The notes under the pieces: model-generated
The model's database searches: none
The model's input: only the letters and a program-made list of their open reading frames with translations
Told to the model about the DNA's origin: nothing
In this document: positions 16,954 to 27,426 of the stretch, one piece after another
How positions within the stretch are numbered: the stretch's first letter is position 1
Layout: every line of letters starts with the position of its first letter
DNA from: Oscillospiraceae bacterium
GTDB lineage: Bacteria > Bacillota > Clostridia > Saccharofermentanales > Saccharofermentanaceae
DNA length: 64,000 nucleotides
Assembly (NCBI GenBank): GCA_015069205.1
Contig: SVIZ01000003.1
Span: 1 to 64,000 of the forward strand
Direction of reading: 5' to 3'
Position numbers and translations under genes: made by a program

Positions 16954-19089
16954 TTAGAAGACCAAAAAAGCAGTTCCGAACGGCTTGATGCCTATCTTCC
17001 TTGTTCCGCCCAGAATACCGCCCAGAATGAACTGTTCTGAGAGAGGATGTATCTCACCTTCATCACCTGAAGCCTTGCAGGCAAAGCTGCCGTAATGCTC
17101 GCTTACGTCAACATATACCGGCTTATCGGACCTGTTCATGACGAATACTATAGCCCTGCTGCCCGAAGCTTCTTTTCCGAAGGCATCACGGCCTTCCTTG
17201 AGATATCTTACAAAGGCAAACGTACCGCCTTCAGCCATAAGAGTCTCATAGTAACCTGTACGAAGGCACTCGTTCTCTGTCCTGATCCTGGCGATGCGCC
17301 TGAAATAAGCCAGAGCTTCCTGGCCCTTGGGGTCTACCCTGTTCCACGGATATGTTCTTCTGTTGAAAGGATCCTTATAGCCTTCCATTAAGATCTCGTC
17401 ACCGTAGTAGATGCATGATGCTCCGATATAGCATGTCTGGAACGCGAAAGCCATCTTGGCAAGAGATGCAACTGTATCGTAGTACCTGGCATCTACCTTG
17501 AACTCACGCTGTATGTCCCTGTCATCAGTGTCCTCAGGTCTTGAGAGCATCGTCATTATTCTCGGAACGTCATGCGAGGACACAAGGTTCATCATCGCAT
17601 AGTAGGCTTCCTTCGGGTAACGCTCACGGAAGCCTTCAAATCTGCTGTTTGCAATATCAGCATCGATATAACCGCAGAGGAAATCCAGAAGGATATGCCT
17701 GAAAGTGTAACCCATTACCGCGTCATGCGTATTTCCGAGCATAAAATCACGGTAAGAGCCGTAACTGCACTTGTTTGAAGCATCTTCCCAGACTTCACCG
17801 ATGACGGCACCTTCACCGCCCGTCTTCTCCTTAACTGTCTGTCTCATCTGTCTGATGAAGCTGTCAGGGAGTTCATCAGATACGTCAAGCCTGAAGCCTG
17901 AAGCGCCCCTGGAAGTCCAGACGTCGACTACTCCGTCTTTTCCGAAAATGAAATTTCTGTAGGACAAGTCATCTTCATTGATATTCGGAAGGTCAGGAAA
18001 TCCCCACCATGAATCGTATCCGACTGATCCGTCAGGGTTCCTGAAGAAGTTATACCATGATCGGTAGCGGCTCTCCTCACCCTCGTTAAAGGCCTTGTAA
18101 GCGCCTACGCCCTCATAACGGTCAAACTTATTAAAGTATTTGGAATCGGCTCCCGTATGGCTGAATACGCCGTCTAAAATGATCTTGATACCGCGTTCCC
18201 TGCAGGCATTCTCAAGGCTCATGAAAGCCGGTGTGCCGCCAAGGATAGGATCGACATTAAGATAGTCAGCCGTATCATATCGGTGCGAAGATCTCGCTTC
18301 GAAGATCGGGTTCAGATAAAGCACATTGATCCCTAGTTCTTTCAGGTAATCAAGTTTCTCCTCTATTCCCTTAAGACTTCCGCCGTAAAAATCACAGGCA
18401 AGGTAACCTGTCTCAGGCTTACCCTTAGTATCGACATCTTCACTCCAGTCCTCGTGATAGATACGTTCCTGCCTTGCATCGGTATTGATCATCTTCCCGT
18501 AATCAAAAGATGTATCCCTTGCAAATCTGTCAGGGAATATCTGATACATCATGGCGCCCTTAAGGAATGAAGGAGTCTTGAAATCTTTGTTGTAAACGGT
18601 TATCTGGAAAGCAAAAGGATACTTGTCCTCATTTGCCCCGACTCTCGGAGGGTCAGTATATAATGTTCCCTCACCGTCAGGTGTATCCATTCCTGCGCCA
18701 TAGTAGAGCGTGATAACAGGAGCGTTATCACCTTCATTCTCGCCTTTGACTTTGAAATTATCCGTAAGGTCATTAAGATCACCCGGAACATTGAATCTGA
18801 ACCAGTAGAACAGTATCGAAGGCTCAGACGGAAGCATGAGATTTACATGATATCTTCCGAGTCCCGATACCGAATACATCGGCTCTTCATGGTATGAGAA
18901 TCCATAAAGGCCGTATGTATAGCAAAATGTTACGTTCGAAGCTTCCCTGTAGCAGTCGAAAAAGATATCGACATTGGATGCTGCAGGTCTTGCTCCAAAT
19001 GGAAACCTGTACTCAGGAAGGCGCGATGCATGAATGCACCGCGCCCTGTTTAAAGCTTTTGTACTGTTCTGAGTATTCTCAGAAGTCAT
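16954..19089 (-). CDS. GH13 alpha-amylase family enzyme, neopullulanase/cyclomaltodextrinase-like
   Basis: 711 residues without signal peptide, so cytoplasmic. An N-terminal beta domain (about 1-165) precedes the TIM barrel with the conserved GH13 regions: DGVFSHTG (region I), GFRLDVSDE with the Asp nucleophile (II), GEVWEDAS with the Glu acid/base (III) and VSSHDVPRI (IV). The N-terminal extension and the spacing suggest the neopullulanase or glycogen-debranching branch rather than a secreted amylase. It is last in the glycogen operon, its ATG overlapping the glgA stop by one base, and probably trims or debranches the stored polymer. Exact bond specificity is unresolved. Confidence 0.9.
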   Translation of the reverse strand: MTSENTQNSTKALNRARCIHASRLPEYRFPFGARPAASNVDIFFDCYREASNVTFCYTYGLYGFSYHEEPMYSVSGLGRYHVNLMLPSEPSILFYWFRFNVPGDLNDLTDNFKVKGENEGDNAPVITLYYGAGMDTPDGEGTLYTDPPRVGANEDKYPFAFQITVYNKDFKTPSFLKGAMMYQIFPDRFARDTSFDYGKMINTDARQERIYHEDWSEDVDTKGKPETGYLACDFYGGSLKGIEEKLDYLKELGINVLYLNPIFEARSSHRYDTADYLNVDPILGGTPAFMSLENACRERGIKIILDGVFSHTGADSKYFNKFDRYEGVGAYKAFNEGEESRYRSWYNFFRNPDGSVGYDSWWGFPDLPNINEDDLSYRNFIFGKDGVVDVWTSRGASGFRLDVSDELPDSFIRQMRQTVKEKTGGEGAVIGEVWEDASNKCSYGSYRDFMLGNTHDAVMGYTFRHILLDFLCGYIDADIANSRFEGFRERYPKEAYYAMMNLVSSHDVPRIMTMLSRPEDTDDRDIQREFKVDARYYDTVASLAKMAFAFQTCYIGASCIYYGDEILMEGYKDPFNRRTYPWNRVDPKGQEALAYFRRIARIRTENECLRTGYYETLMAEGGTFAFVRYLKEGRDAFGKEASGSRAIVFVMNRSDKPVYVDVSEHYGSFACKASGDEGEIHPLSEQFILGGILGGTRKIGIKPFGTAFLVF

Positions 19090-20789
19090 CAGTCTTTCTT
19101 CTCCTTGTCTTCCGGCTTCTTCTCTTCCGCCTTTTCAGGATCGGGCTTAGCCGGTTTCTTGGCTGCCGTTTTTTTCGCAGCAGGTTTCTTGGCTGCGGCT
19201 TTCTTTACCTGAGCTTTCTTGGGAGCTGCCTTCTTTGCTTCAGGCTTCTTCTCAGCCTTCTTATCAGGAGCAGCTTCTTTCTTTTCAGCAGTTTCCTTTT
19301 TCGCTTCCTTTACAGGAGAAGCATCGATCCTCGGAATGCCTGTGATCAGTGAATAGAGGCCTGCATACTCGCCTGCACTCTTCTTCCATGAATAGTCACC
19401 CTTCATGCCTGCTTCAATGATCTTGTCCCATACATCCTTGTGATGACGGTAGATATCAGCAGCATACTTTGTAACGAACAGGAACTCGTGAGCATTGATG
19501 TTTGCAAATGAGAATCCGTTGCCCTCGCCTGTATATTCGTTATAAGGGGTAACGGTATCCTTAAGTCCGCCTGTCTCTCTTACTACAGGTACTGAGCCGT
19601 ATGCCATGGAGCAGAGCTGTGACAGACCGCAGGGTTCGAAGATACTAGGCATAAGGAAGATATCTGATGCAGCATAGATAGTATGTGCAAGTCCGCTGTC
19701 GAAATCGATGCATGCACACATCTTGCCGGGGTTACGGTTTGCGATATCAACAAGTGCTCTCTCGTAGTACGGATCTCCTGTACCGAGGATTACGACCTGC
19801 ATTCCGTCGTAGAGCATCTCTTCCAGTACATAGAGAAGGAGATCCAATCCCTTCTGGTCGACAAGTCTTGAGATCATTGCGCAAAGAGGCGCACCGGGAT
19901 TAACTTCAAGGTTAAGCTGTTCCTGCAGTGACTTCTTGCAGACAGCCTTGCCTTCCTTGTAATTCTTGATCGAATACTTCATCGGGATCTTGTTGTCATT
20001 GGCAGGATCGTACTCGAGTTCGTTCATGCCGTTGATGATTCCGGATACCTTATAAGCATACTTCTGCAATGTATAGTTGAGACCTTCGCCGTAGTAGTCG
20101 GTCATTATCTCATATGCATATGTCGGAGATACCGTAGTAACAGAGTTGGAGAAAACGATACCGGCCTTCATGAAGTTAATAGCCTTATCCTTGATGCAGA
20201 AATCTTCTCTTAAGAAATCGTCAGGAAGATCGAGCATTTCCCTTACTACATCGATCGAATGAACACCCTGATACTTCAGGTTGTGGATCGTATAGACTGT
20301 CTGAACGTTGGTATGATATCCGTGCTTCTTGAAGTGACAGTCCAAAAGCATCGGCATCATGCCTGTCTGCCAGTCATTGCAGTGGAGAACATTAGGCTCA
20401 AAGTCCATGAAATCGCCCATGAAATCAAGTACTGCTCTCTGGTAGAAGCAATAACGCTCGATATCGAAAACATAATCAACATAGATCTGATCGAAGTTGA
20501 AATAGTATTCGTTATCGATGAAATAGAATACGACACCGTTCATCTCGAGTGAGAAAAGACCTGCATAGAGTGAACGCCATCCCATGTGGACCATCTTCCA
20601 ACCGAGGAAATGAAGTTTATCGCTGTACTTCACCTTGATCTTCTTGTAGAGCGGGATGATGACACGTGCATCTACTCCCTGCTTGTTAAGTTCTACAGGC
20701 AGGCTTCCTACAACGTCTGCAAGACCGCCGACTTTGACGAACGGACTGCACTCTGACGAAGCGAATAATACTTTGATGTTCTTTTCCAT
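19089..20789 (-). CDS. glgA: Glycogen synthase with lysine-rich C-terminal tail
   Basis: 566 residues. The GT5 catalytic part (about 1-480) begins with VLFASSECSPFVKVGGLADVVG, whose KVGG loop binds ADP-glucose, and contains CNDWQTGMMP, IHNLKYQG, ISRLVDQKGLDLL and FLMPSIFEPCGLSQL. It extends alpha-1,4 glucan from ADP-glucose. From about residue 482 to the end is a low-complexity tail of Lys, Ala, Pro and Glu with AAKKP units, absent from ordinary GlgA of about 480 residues. Similar tails occur on GlgB and PPK in this window. The order glgB-glgC-glgD-glgA points to one operon. AAGGAG precedes the ATG. Confidence 0.95.
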   Translation of the reverse strand: MEKNIKVLFASSECSPFVKVGGLADVVGSLPVELNKQGVDARVIIPLYKKIKVKYSDKLHFLGWKMVHMGWRSLYAGLFSLEMNGVVFYFIDNEYYFNFDQIYVDYVFDIERYCFYQRAVLDFMGDFMDFEPNVLHCNDWQTGMMPMLLDCHFKKHGYHTNVQTVYTIHNLKYQGVHSIDVVREMLDLPDDFLREDFCIKDKAINFMKAGIVFSNSVTTVSPTYAYEIMTDYYGEGLNYTLQKYAYKVSGIINGMNELEYDPANDNKIPMKYSIKNYKEGKAVCKKSLQEQLNLEVNPGAPLCAMISRLVDQKGLDLLLYVLEEMLYDGMQVVILGTGDPYYERALVDIANRNPGKMCACIDFDSGLAHTIYAASDIFLMPSIFEPCGLSQLCSMAYGSVPVVRETGGLKDTVTPYNEYTGEGNGFSFANINAHEFLFVTKYAADIYRHHKDVWDKIIEAGMKGDYSWKKSAGEYAGLYSLITGIPRIDASPVKEAKKETAEKKEAAPDKKAEKKPEAKKAAPKKAQVKKAAAKKPAAKKTAAKKPAKPDPEKAEEKKPEDKEKKD

Positions 20790-20791
20790 AA

Positions 20792-21901
20792 TCAGATACC
20801 TGCTCCTTTTCCTATAACAATAGGATAGTCGGGATGTCCGACAAGTCTTACGCCCGGTCTTACGAATGCGTTCTTATCAAGGATTACGTTCTCAAGGTGG
20901 CAGTTCTCGGAGATGTGAACGTCCTGCATGATTACGCAGTTCTTGACTGTAGTATTTTTTGCGATCGTAACACTTCTGAAGATAACGGAACCTTCAACCT
21001 TACCGTAAATGCGGCAACCGTCTGATACGATCGAGTCGCTCATCTCGGCATTGTCGAAGTAAAGTGTAGGAGCTTCATCCTTGACCTTTGTGTAGATCGG
21101 CTTTCCGCTCCAGAAAAGGTCATTCCTGACTGAATCTGTAAGGAGTGACATAGAAGCATTGAAGTAACTCTGTACGTTGTTGATCCTGAGTACAACGCCT
21201 GAATACTCAAAGCCGTGAACCTTGAATTCATCAAACATCTTAACGATCGAATGAATACCAAAGTGGCTCTGGCCGTGTGCCATCTGGCGCGCGAGGATAT
21301 CAATGAGAAGGTCTCTTCTAAGGCAGAGGATACCGAGTGAGCATCTCTGTGAAGTAGCCTTTGCGGGATTGTAGAGCATGTCTCTTACGAATCCGTCATC
21401 ATCGATGTCTAAAATGTATGAAGGGTTGCCGTACTTTGTGCCGTCACGGTTATACATGACGGAAATGTCGGCACCGGACTCTTCGTGTGATTTGATGAAT
21501 GCATCAAATGTCGTATTGAAGATAACATTGGCACCGGCAACGAGAACGTAAGGTGTTCTGGACTGTCTCAAGAAATCGATAACGCCCGTAAGCTCTTCAT
21601 CGGAATTGATGTTCGTAGCTTCTGAGTTTACATAAGGCGGCAGGATGTGAAGACCGTCATTCTTTCTGTCCAAAGACCATGCACCGCCTGTTCCGAGGTG
21701 GTCCATGAGTGACTTGTACTTGTTGTAAGTAAGAAGACCTACATTCTTTACACCGGAGTTAACCATGTTGGAAAGCATGAAGTCGATGATCCTGTATCTT
21801 CCGCCAAAAGGCATAGCGGAAAGCGCGCGGGGATTGGAGAGCTCTCCAAGAGATATCTTTTTGTTGTCGGCTAAGATAAGCCCCATTGCATTATTAAACA
21901 T
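20792..21901 (-). CDS. glgD: Glucose-1-phosphate adenylyltransferase subunit GlgD
   Basis: 369 residues, a shortened homologue of GlgC. It keeps the nucleotidyltransferase fold (ALSAMPFGGRYRIIDFMLSN) and a C-terminal left-handed beta-helix (KNTTVKNCVIMQDVHI), but the N-terminal loop is LILADNKKISLGEL in place of the glycine-rich catalytic AGGQGSRL. It is therefore the non-catalytic or regulatory partner that forms a heterotetramer with GlgC in Gram-positive bacteria. It lies directly after glgC, 20 bases apart, with a good ribosome binding site. Confidence 0.93.
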   Translation of the reverse strand: MFNNAMGLILADNKKISLGELSNPRALSAMPFGGRYRIIDFMLSNMVNSGVKNVGLLTYNKYKSLMDHLGTGGAWSLDRKNDGLHILPPYVNSEATNINSDEELTGVIDFLRQSRTPYVLVAGANVIFNTTFDAFIKSHEESGADISVMYNRDGTKYGNPSYILDIDDDGFVRDMLYNPAKATSQRCSLGILCLRRDLLIDILARQMAHGQSHFGIHSIVKMFDEFKVHGFEYSGVVLRINNVQSYFNASMSLLTDSVRNDLFWSGKPIYTKVKDEAPTLYFDNAEMSDSIVSDGCRIYGKVEGSVIFRSVTIAKNTTVKNCVIMQDVHISENCHLENVILDKNAFVRPGVRLVGHPDYPIVIGKGAGI

Positions 21902-21921
21902 ATGTCTTAATCTCCTTTACC

Positions 21922-23181
21922 TCATGCTCTGAATGTCGACTCGATGATGTCGCAGTCTGCCGGAACTTCAAGATCCTGGTCCACCATGCTGTTTGCAGGT
22001 ATTACCGCACCGTCCCTGATCTTAAGGCCGCGCTCAAAAACACAGATTCCTTCAGAACAGATCTTATGGTTTGTATAAGGTCCTTCGCCTTCTACGAAAT
22101 TTCCTGCCTGAACGTCCTTACCGATGATCGTTCCTACGTCGATCAGGCAACGCTCGATATGTGCGCCTTCCTTAACAACGACACCCGGCATAAGAACGCA
22201 ATCTTTTACGATCGCGCCCTTTTCGACGATAACTGATTCGGAAAGAACAGAATGCTCAACGTCACCGAAGATACGGCATCCGTCTGTAAGAGCTGAGTTC
22301 TTTACCGTAGCGCCTGAGCCGATGAAGTGTGACGGCTTAACAGGGTTTCTGGAAAAGATCTTCCATGATCTGTCTACGAGGTTGATCTCTTCAGGCTTAT
22401 CAAGGATATCCATATTCGTTTCCCAGAGAGATGAGATAGTACCAACGTCCTTCCAGTAACCTGAGAATCTGTAAGCGCAGAGCTTCTTGCCCTGAGCCAA
22501 AAGATTCGGAACGATGTTCTTACCGAAGTCATTGTTGGAATTCGGATCAGCTTCGTCCTCGATCAATGCCTGTCTCAAGACGCTCCATGTGAAGATATAA
22601 ACACCCATTGAAGCGAGGTTGCTCTTCGGATTAGCGGGCTTTTCTTCGAACTCTTCGATAACGTCCTCTTCTTTTGTGTTGAGAATACCGAATCTCGGAG
22701 CCTCTTCCCACGGCACCTCATATACTGCGATCGTTGCATCTGCGCCCTTCTCGATGTGGGCCTTGAGCATTGCTGCGTAGTCCATCTTGTAGATGTGGTC
22801 ACCGGAAAGGATGACAACATATTCAGGATCGTTGTCATCGATAAAGCTCATATTCTGATAGATCGCATTTGCGGTTCCCTTATACCAGTCAGAACCTGCA
22901 TTACTCTGGTAAGGCGGAAGTATGTACGCACCCGCATTGTTTCTGTCGAGGTCCCAAGGGTGACCGTTACCGACGTATGTGTTAAGAGCCAAAGGCTGAT
23001 ACTGAGTGAGAACACCGACGATCTCTATTCCTGAGTTAACGCAGTTAGAGAGCGGGAAATCGATGATCCTGTAACGGCTTCCGAAAGGAACTGCCGGCTT
23101 AGCTACAGTCTTTGTCAGTACGCCGAGTCTGCTTCCCTGTCCTCCTGCGAGTATCATCGCAACGACTTCAGTTCTTGCCAT
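21922..23181 (-). CDS. glgC: Glucose-1-phosphate adenylyltransferase, catalytic subunit
   Basis: 419 residues. The catalytic loop [44 protein letters not shown], and the glucose-1-phosphate site around [17 protein letters not shown] are all intact. The C-terminal half is a beta-helix of hexapeptide-like repeats that mediates oligomerisation. It converts glucose-1-phosphate and ATP to ADP-glucose, the committed step of glycogen synthesis, and probably assembles with GlgD. A strong GGAGG lies upstream of the ATG. Second gene of the operon after glgB. Confidence 0.96.
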   Translation of the reverse strand: MARTEVVAMILAGGQGSRLGVLTKTVAKPAVPFGSRYRIIDFPLSNCVNSGIEIVGVLTQYQPLALNTYVGNGHPWDLDRNNAGAYILPPYQSNAGSDWYKGTANAIYQNMSFIDDNDPEYVVILSGDHIYKMDYAAMLKAHIEKGADATIAVYEVPWEEAPRFGILNTKEEDVIEEFEEKPANPKSNLASMGVYIFTWSVLRQALIEDEADPNSNNDFGKNIVPNLLAQGKKLCAYRFSGYWKDVGTISSLWETNMDILDKPEEINLVDRSWKIFSRNPVKPSHFIGSGATVKNSALTDGCRIFGDVEHSVLSESVIVEKGAIVKDCVLMPGVVVKEGAHIERCLIDVGTIIGKDVQAGNFVEGEGPYTNHKICSEGICVFERGLKIRDGAVIPANSMVDQDLEVPADCDIIESTFRA

Positions 23182-23205
23182 AATGAACTACCTCCGTATA
23201 TGAGC

Positions 23206-25290
23206 TTATTTAATTATCTTTGTTTTTGTTTCAGCCGTTTTTGAAGGAGCTGCTTTTTTAGCCTCTGTCTTCTTTACGGTCTTCTTTGCAGCAGGCTTTG
23301 ATGCCTTCTTTGCTTCAGGTTTAGCTGCCGTTTTCTTTACGGCGGGTTTCTTCGCTGATGCCTTTGCAGCAGGCTTCTTTGCTGCTGTCTTCTTAGCCTT
23401 CTTCTTGACGGGATCTTTTACCTTCATAAAGTAGATACCGGCAAGCGGCGGAAGATTGATCTTAACCTTGTAAGGCTTGCCGTTTAAAGGCTCATCGATA
23501 GCTTCGAAGCAACCTTCCGCATCAGTTGCCGTAGGATATCCTGAACCGCCGTGGCACATGTCGTCTGTATTGAAAACGATCTTATAGGTGCCCAATTCGT
23601 ATACAGGCATCTCATATCCTTCAAGCGGTTGGGGAACCATGTTAAGGGCAACATAGATATCGTTGCGCTTGGGATCAGGACATGATCTCTTATAAACGAA
23701 TACGTTGTTCTTTGTATCATCAGCTGCGATCCATTCGAAGCCTGCCCAGGTGTGGTCATCTTCCCACATCTGAGGATTCTCGATATAGAACTTGTTAAGT
23801 TCGCTGTTGAAGTTCTGGAGCAGACGGTGTGATTCGTAATCTAACAGGAACCATTCAAGCTGCTCATAGAAGCGCCACTCGATGAACTGACCGAACTCCG
23901 CGCCCATGAAATTAAGCTTTCCGCCCGGGTGGCTGATCTGATACATCATCATAGTTCTGAGAGATGCGAACTTTCTCCAGATATCACCCGGCATCTTATC
24001 GATAAGTGAATGCTTGCCGTGAACGACTTCATCGTGTGAAAGGCTGAGAATGTAATTCTCTGAGAACGCATACATCATCGAGAAACAGAACTCATCGTGA
24101 TGCCATGCTCTTGCATATGAATCAGTTGAAAAATAATCCAGCGTGTCATGCATCCAGCCCATGTTCCACTTATGTGTGAAGCCCAAGCCGCCAGACTCAA
24201 CAGGATGAGATACCTTCGGCCATGCCGTGGACTCTTCTGCGATGAGCATTGCATGAGGATAATTCTTGCGGATAGTGGAATTGAGCTTCTTGAAGAAATC
24301 GATCGCTTCAAGATTCTCATTGCCTCCGAACTTATTCGGAATGTACTGCTGTCTTCCGTAATCCCGGTAAAGCATTGAAGATACAGCGTCTACACGGATA
24401 CCGTCGAGATGGAACTCGTCGATCCAGAACACTGCGTTGGAGATCAGGAATGAGATAACTTCATTCTTGGAATAATCGAAAACATAAGTGCCCCACTCCC
24501 TGTGCTCGCCGATCCTGGGATCAGAGTATTCATAGCAAGGCGTTCCGTCAAATCTGACGAGGCCTTCCATGTTCTTCGGGAAGTGAGCCGGAACCCAGTC
24601 AAGGATTACGGAGATGCCGTTCTGGTGAAGGACATCGACCATAAACTTGAAGTCCGCAGGTGTTCCGAATCTTGAAGTAACGGCATAGTAACCTGTTACC
24701 TGATAACCCCATGAATCATCGAGCGGATGCTCTAATATAGGCATGAGCTCAATATGTGTGTAGTGCATCTTCTTGCAGTAATCAGCAAGATCGATAGCAA
24801 GCTCTCTATATGTAAAGAAATTGCCGTCGGGATGTCTTCTCCATGAACCCAGATGGATCTCATAGATATTGATCGGCTTGGGTGCCAATGCATCCGTACG
24901 GTTCTTTACAAATTCATCGTCATTCCAGATGTAATCATCAGGATCGTAAATTATCGATGCATTGTTGGGTCTTGTCTCGAAATGTCTTGCAAAAGGATCG
25001 CCCTTCTCGTAGATCCTGTTGTCGGCACCGATTACCCTGTACTTATATCTGTCCCACTGCTGCGCATCCGGAACTTTCTGTTCCCAGATACCTGTCTTAC
25101 CAAGCATGAACATCTGACAGTCGTTGGGGTCCCAATCGTTGAAATCACCCATGACGCTGACCATTCTTGCATTAGGAGCCCAGACGCGGAATATAAAGCC
25201 CTTCCCATTCTCATCCTCATAAGGATGAGCACCGAGAAACTTATAGCTCATATAGTTCTCGCCCTTGTTAAATAAATAAGCGGCATCCAT
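23206..25290 (-). CDS. glgB: 1,4-alpha-glucan branching enzyme with lysine-rich C-terminal tail
   Basis: About 694 residues. A CBM48 domain (about 15-110, RVWAPNARMVSVMGDFNDW) is followed by a GH13 barrel with DWVPAHFP (region I), GIRVDAVSSMLY carrying the nucleophile (II), AEESTAWP with the acid/base Glu (III) and LSHDEVVHGK (IV), then an all-beta C domain. It creates alpha-1,6 branches. The last 66 or so residues are an AAKKP-type low-complexity tail ending in KTKIIK. I start at the ATG at 25290 (MDAAYLFNKG), the usual N-terminus; a frame to 25356 is open but lacks a close ribosome binding site. First gene of the glycogen operon. Confidence 0.94.
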   Translation of the reverse strand: MDAAYLFNKGENYMSYKFLGAHPYEDENGKGFIFRVWAPNARMVSVMGDFNDWDPNDCQMFMLGKTGIWEQKVPDAQQWDRYKYRVIGADNRIYEKGDPFARHFETRPNNASIIYDPDDYIWNDDEFVKNRTDALAPKPINIYEIHLGSWRRHPDGNFFTYRELAIDLADYCKKMHYTHIELMPILEHPLDDSWGYQVTGYYAVTSRFGTPADFKFMVDVLHQNGISVILDWVPAHFPKNMEGLVRFDGTPCYEYSDPRIGEHREWGTYVFDYSKNEVISFLISNAVFWIDEFHLDGIRVDAVSSMLYRDYGRQQYIPNKFGGNENLEAIDFFKKLNSTIRKNYPHAMLIAEESTAWPKVSHPVESGGLGFTHKWNMGWMHDTLDYFSTDSYARAWHHDEFCFSMMYAFSENYILSLSHDEVVHGKHSLIDKMPGDIWRKFASLRTMMMYQISHPGGKLNFMGAEFGQFIEWRFYEQLEWFLLDYESHRLLQNFNSELNKFYIENPQMWEDDHTWAGFEWIAADDTKNNVFVYKRSCPDPKRNDIYVALNMVPQPLEGYEMPVYELGTYKIVFNTDDMCHGGSGYPTATDAEGCFEAIDEPLNGKPYKVKINLPPLAGIYFMKVKDPVKKKAKKTAAKKPAAKASAKKPAVKKTAAKPEAKKASKPAAKKTVKKTEAKKAAPSKTAETKTKIIK

Positions 25291-25380
25291 TGATGTTGCT
25301 CTGCCTCCCTGTCTCTTTGTGTTGACCATGCAAAATAAATGCACGTCAAAATCCAAGAGCTAACGCCCTTAATAACAGAT

Positions 25381-25409
25381 ATTATAAACTAAATCGGAGA
25401 ATTTACCAA
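25381..25409 (-). promoter_or_regulatory. Promoter of the glycogen operon
   Basis: On the minus strand TTGGTA (25409-25404), 17 bases, TATAAT (25386-25381), about 90 bases before the chosen glgB start. The leader between is AT-rich with no clear riboswitch. Confidence 0.7.
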
Positions 25410-25463
25410 CTAAAAATACAAAAAAACTCATTTTTTTGACTTCGATTTTGTGCAAAATTACAT

Positions 25464-25487
25464 AAACCCGTACATTATAGCGGGTTT
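25464..25487 (-). terminator. Weak hairpin at the end of the LacI-sensor GGDEF gene
   Basis: AAACCCG and CGGGTTT form a seven-base-pair stem with a ten-base loop that covers the TAA stop. The downstream tract is only moderately T-rich, so termination may be partial and some transcripts may run into glgB. Confidence 0.45.
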
Positions 25488-27426
25488 AACTGATCCTGTC
25501 ACGGCCTACCTTATGCTCTCTCTTCTCGGCATACATTGCCGAATCAGCTTCTTTAAGGCACTTCTCGAAAACTCTATGCAGATCTTCACCCGGATCAACA
25601 TCGGGGAAATCAATATAAGAGCCGGTACTTACGCACACTTGGTATTCCTTGTCGTCGAGCATGACTTTTCTTCCGATGACTTCCCTGACCTTCATCACAA
25701 AGCTTTCCGCTTTATCGGCCGTATAGTTTTTCGCAAGAACAACGAATTCATCACCGCCTGAACGGGCACATACTTCATCACCGTTTGAAGCCTCGAGCAT
25801 CGCATAAGCAATCGTCTTAAGGCCGTAGTCACCTTCATAGTGTCCGAATCTGTCATTGATCGTTTTGAGATCATCCATGTCAAAAACGATTACCGCAAGA
25901 CCCGTGGAATTCTTTATGCACTCCTCAAAAAATTCTTTGAAGAATTCTTCAAGACCGCGGCGGTTATAAAGCTCTGTCAGCATATCCCTGTTATAGAGAT
26001 ATCCGAGTCTCGTTACCGACTGCTCAAGATCTATCTGAATACGCCTTGTCTCAAGGATAACGCCAAGATCTACGAACCAGGACTGGATAGCCTTCTGCTC
26101 GCGGTTGTCGATATCAGGATCTGCGATCAGATAACCCATGTAATACTGGAGATGATGCAGCGCAAAGATATAGTAAGGCTTCGGATCTTCGAGCATGTCT
26201 TTGGGAAGGATATCCTTCTTCCTGAAATGCTGTACCAGAACATCGGTCTTACCGCTGTCCCTGAACCCTGCCACAACAGTCATATCTTCATCGGATTCGG
26301 AAAAATCATCATCTACAATACGCTTCTTATCCCAGCCCGGAGCGAGACAAAGAAGCATGTCCCTGAAACCGGTAGCAGTTTTTGCATTATCACTTATTGC
26401 CTTGAAGCATTCTTCAAGAGTATTGGCATCTGACACCGAGATCATCAGATTAGTTGTAGACTGTGCGATAGCAGTGGCATTCTCGATCTTCTTAAGATAA
26501 CTCCTCCGGAAGTCTTCAATAGAATCTACATTCTTTTCCTGACATCCGCATGACTGATTACATAAGAGATCTCCTTCGATCATGATATCTTCATTGAACT
26601 TCTCGCCTTCAATCATTCTAAGCATGGTAACAATAGCCTGATATCCCATATCATAGAAAGACTGTCTGGCTGTAGTAAGCGTAGGGAAACCGTTTGTTGA
26701 TTCTGCAACCGCATCGAACCCTGTAATGATCATATCTTCAGGAATCCTGATGCCTCTGCTCTTACAGGCATTAATAAGACCGATAGCCGAATAATCATTT
26801 ACACAGACAACTGCATCAGGAAGTTTTTTGTCACGCTTGCTATAAGTGTCCAGGATATAGTCCAGGGCAGGTTCACCGCAGTCATACCACAACGTTCCGT
26901 AATAAACCTTTTCTTCATCGAAAGGAATCCCATGCTCTTCCAGCACCCTTTTATAAGACTCGAAACGGTCCTGCGAGAAACCGTGGTGAGGCTGCTGATC
27001 TCCTGCCAGATGGAAGATATCTCTGCATCCGTGGTGCGTGATCACGTGTTCTACGACCTTGGCAAATGTATTCTTGTCATCGCAACGTATGTTAAAATGC
27101 TCTTCATCATTTCCGCCGATGCTGATTACCGGAATATCGTATTTGGAAAGGATTATCTTCAAGTGCTCTTTCAGAATATCGCTGAAATAAGTTGTTATCT
27201 TAACAACACCGTCAAAGTCATTAAGATCAGGGATATCAAAAGATACCTTGTCGCCCTCATCGTACTTTGAGAACTCTTTGTAGTCTTTACTGCTGTATGA
27301 ATCACCGAAACTTGCAAAGAAAATAAGCTTTACTCCATGCTCCAGGGCAGCATCAATAAGGCCCTTCTGCATCATTCCGGACATCTGCTCATAAACATGT
27401 GATGTAAAAACGGCTATCTTTTTCAT
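25486..27426 (-). CDS. Cytoplasmic diguanylate cyclase with LacI-type ligand-binding domain
   Basis: 646 residues with no signal peptide or membrane span. Residues 1 to about 285 resemble the periplasmic-binding-protein fold of LacI regulators (KKIAVFTSHVYEQMSGMMQKG, VCVNDYSAIGLINACKSRGI, TTARQSFYDMGYQA) but without the helix-turn-helix. A short CNQSCGCQ motif follows, then a mixed helical region and, from about 480, a GGDEF domain with intact ARSGGDEFVVLAK. No RxxD inhibitory site precedes it. A cytosolic sugar or nucleoside could thus control c-di-GMP synthesis. It lies just upstream of glgB on the same strand. Ligand unknown. Confidence 0.85.
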   Translation of the reverse strand: MKKIAVFTSHVYEQMSGMMQKGLIDAALEHGVKLIFFASFGDSYSSKDYKEFSKYDEGDKVSFDIPDLNDFDGVVKITTYFSDILKEHLKIILSKYDIPVISIGGNDEEHFNIRCDDKNTFAKVVEHVITHHGCRDIFHLAGDQQPHHGFSQDRFESYKRVLEEHGIPFDEEKVYYGTLWYDCGEPALDYILDTYSKRDKKLPDAVVCVNDYSAIGLINACKSRGIRIPEDMIITGFDAVAESTNGFPTLTTARQSFYDMGYQAIVTMLRMIEGEKFNEDIMIEGDLLCNQSCGCQEKNVDSIEDFRRSYLKKIENATAIAQSTTNLMISVSDANTLEECFKAISDNAKTATGFRDMLLCLAPGWDKKRIVDDDFSESDEDMTVVAGFRDSGKTDVLVQHFRKKDILPKDMLEDPKPYYIFALHHLQYYMGYLIADPDIDNREQKAIQSWFVDLGVILETRRIQIDLEQSVTRLGYLYNRDMLTELYNRRGLEEFFKEFFEECIKNSTGLAVIVFDMDDLKTINDRFGHYEGDYGLKTIAYAMLEASNGDEVCARSGGDEFVVLAKNYTADKAESFVMKVREVIGRKVMLDDKEYQVCVSTGSYIDFPDVDPGEDLHRVFEKCLKEADSAMYAEKREHKVGRDRIS

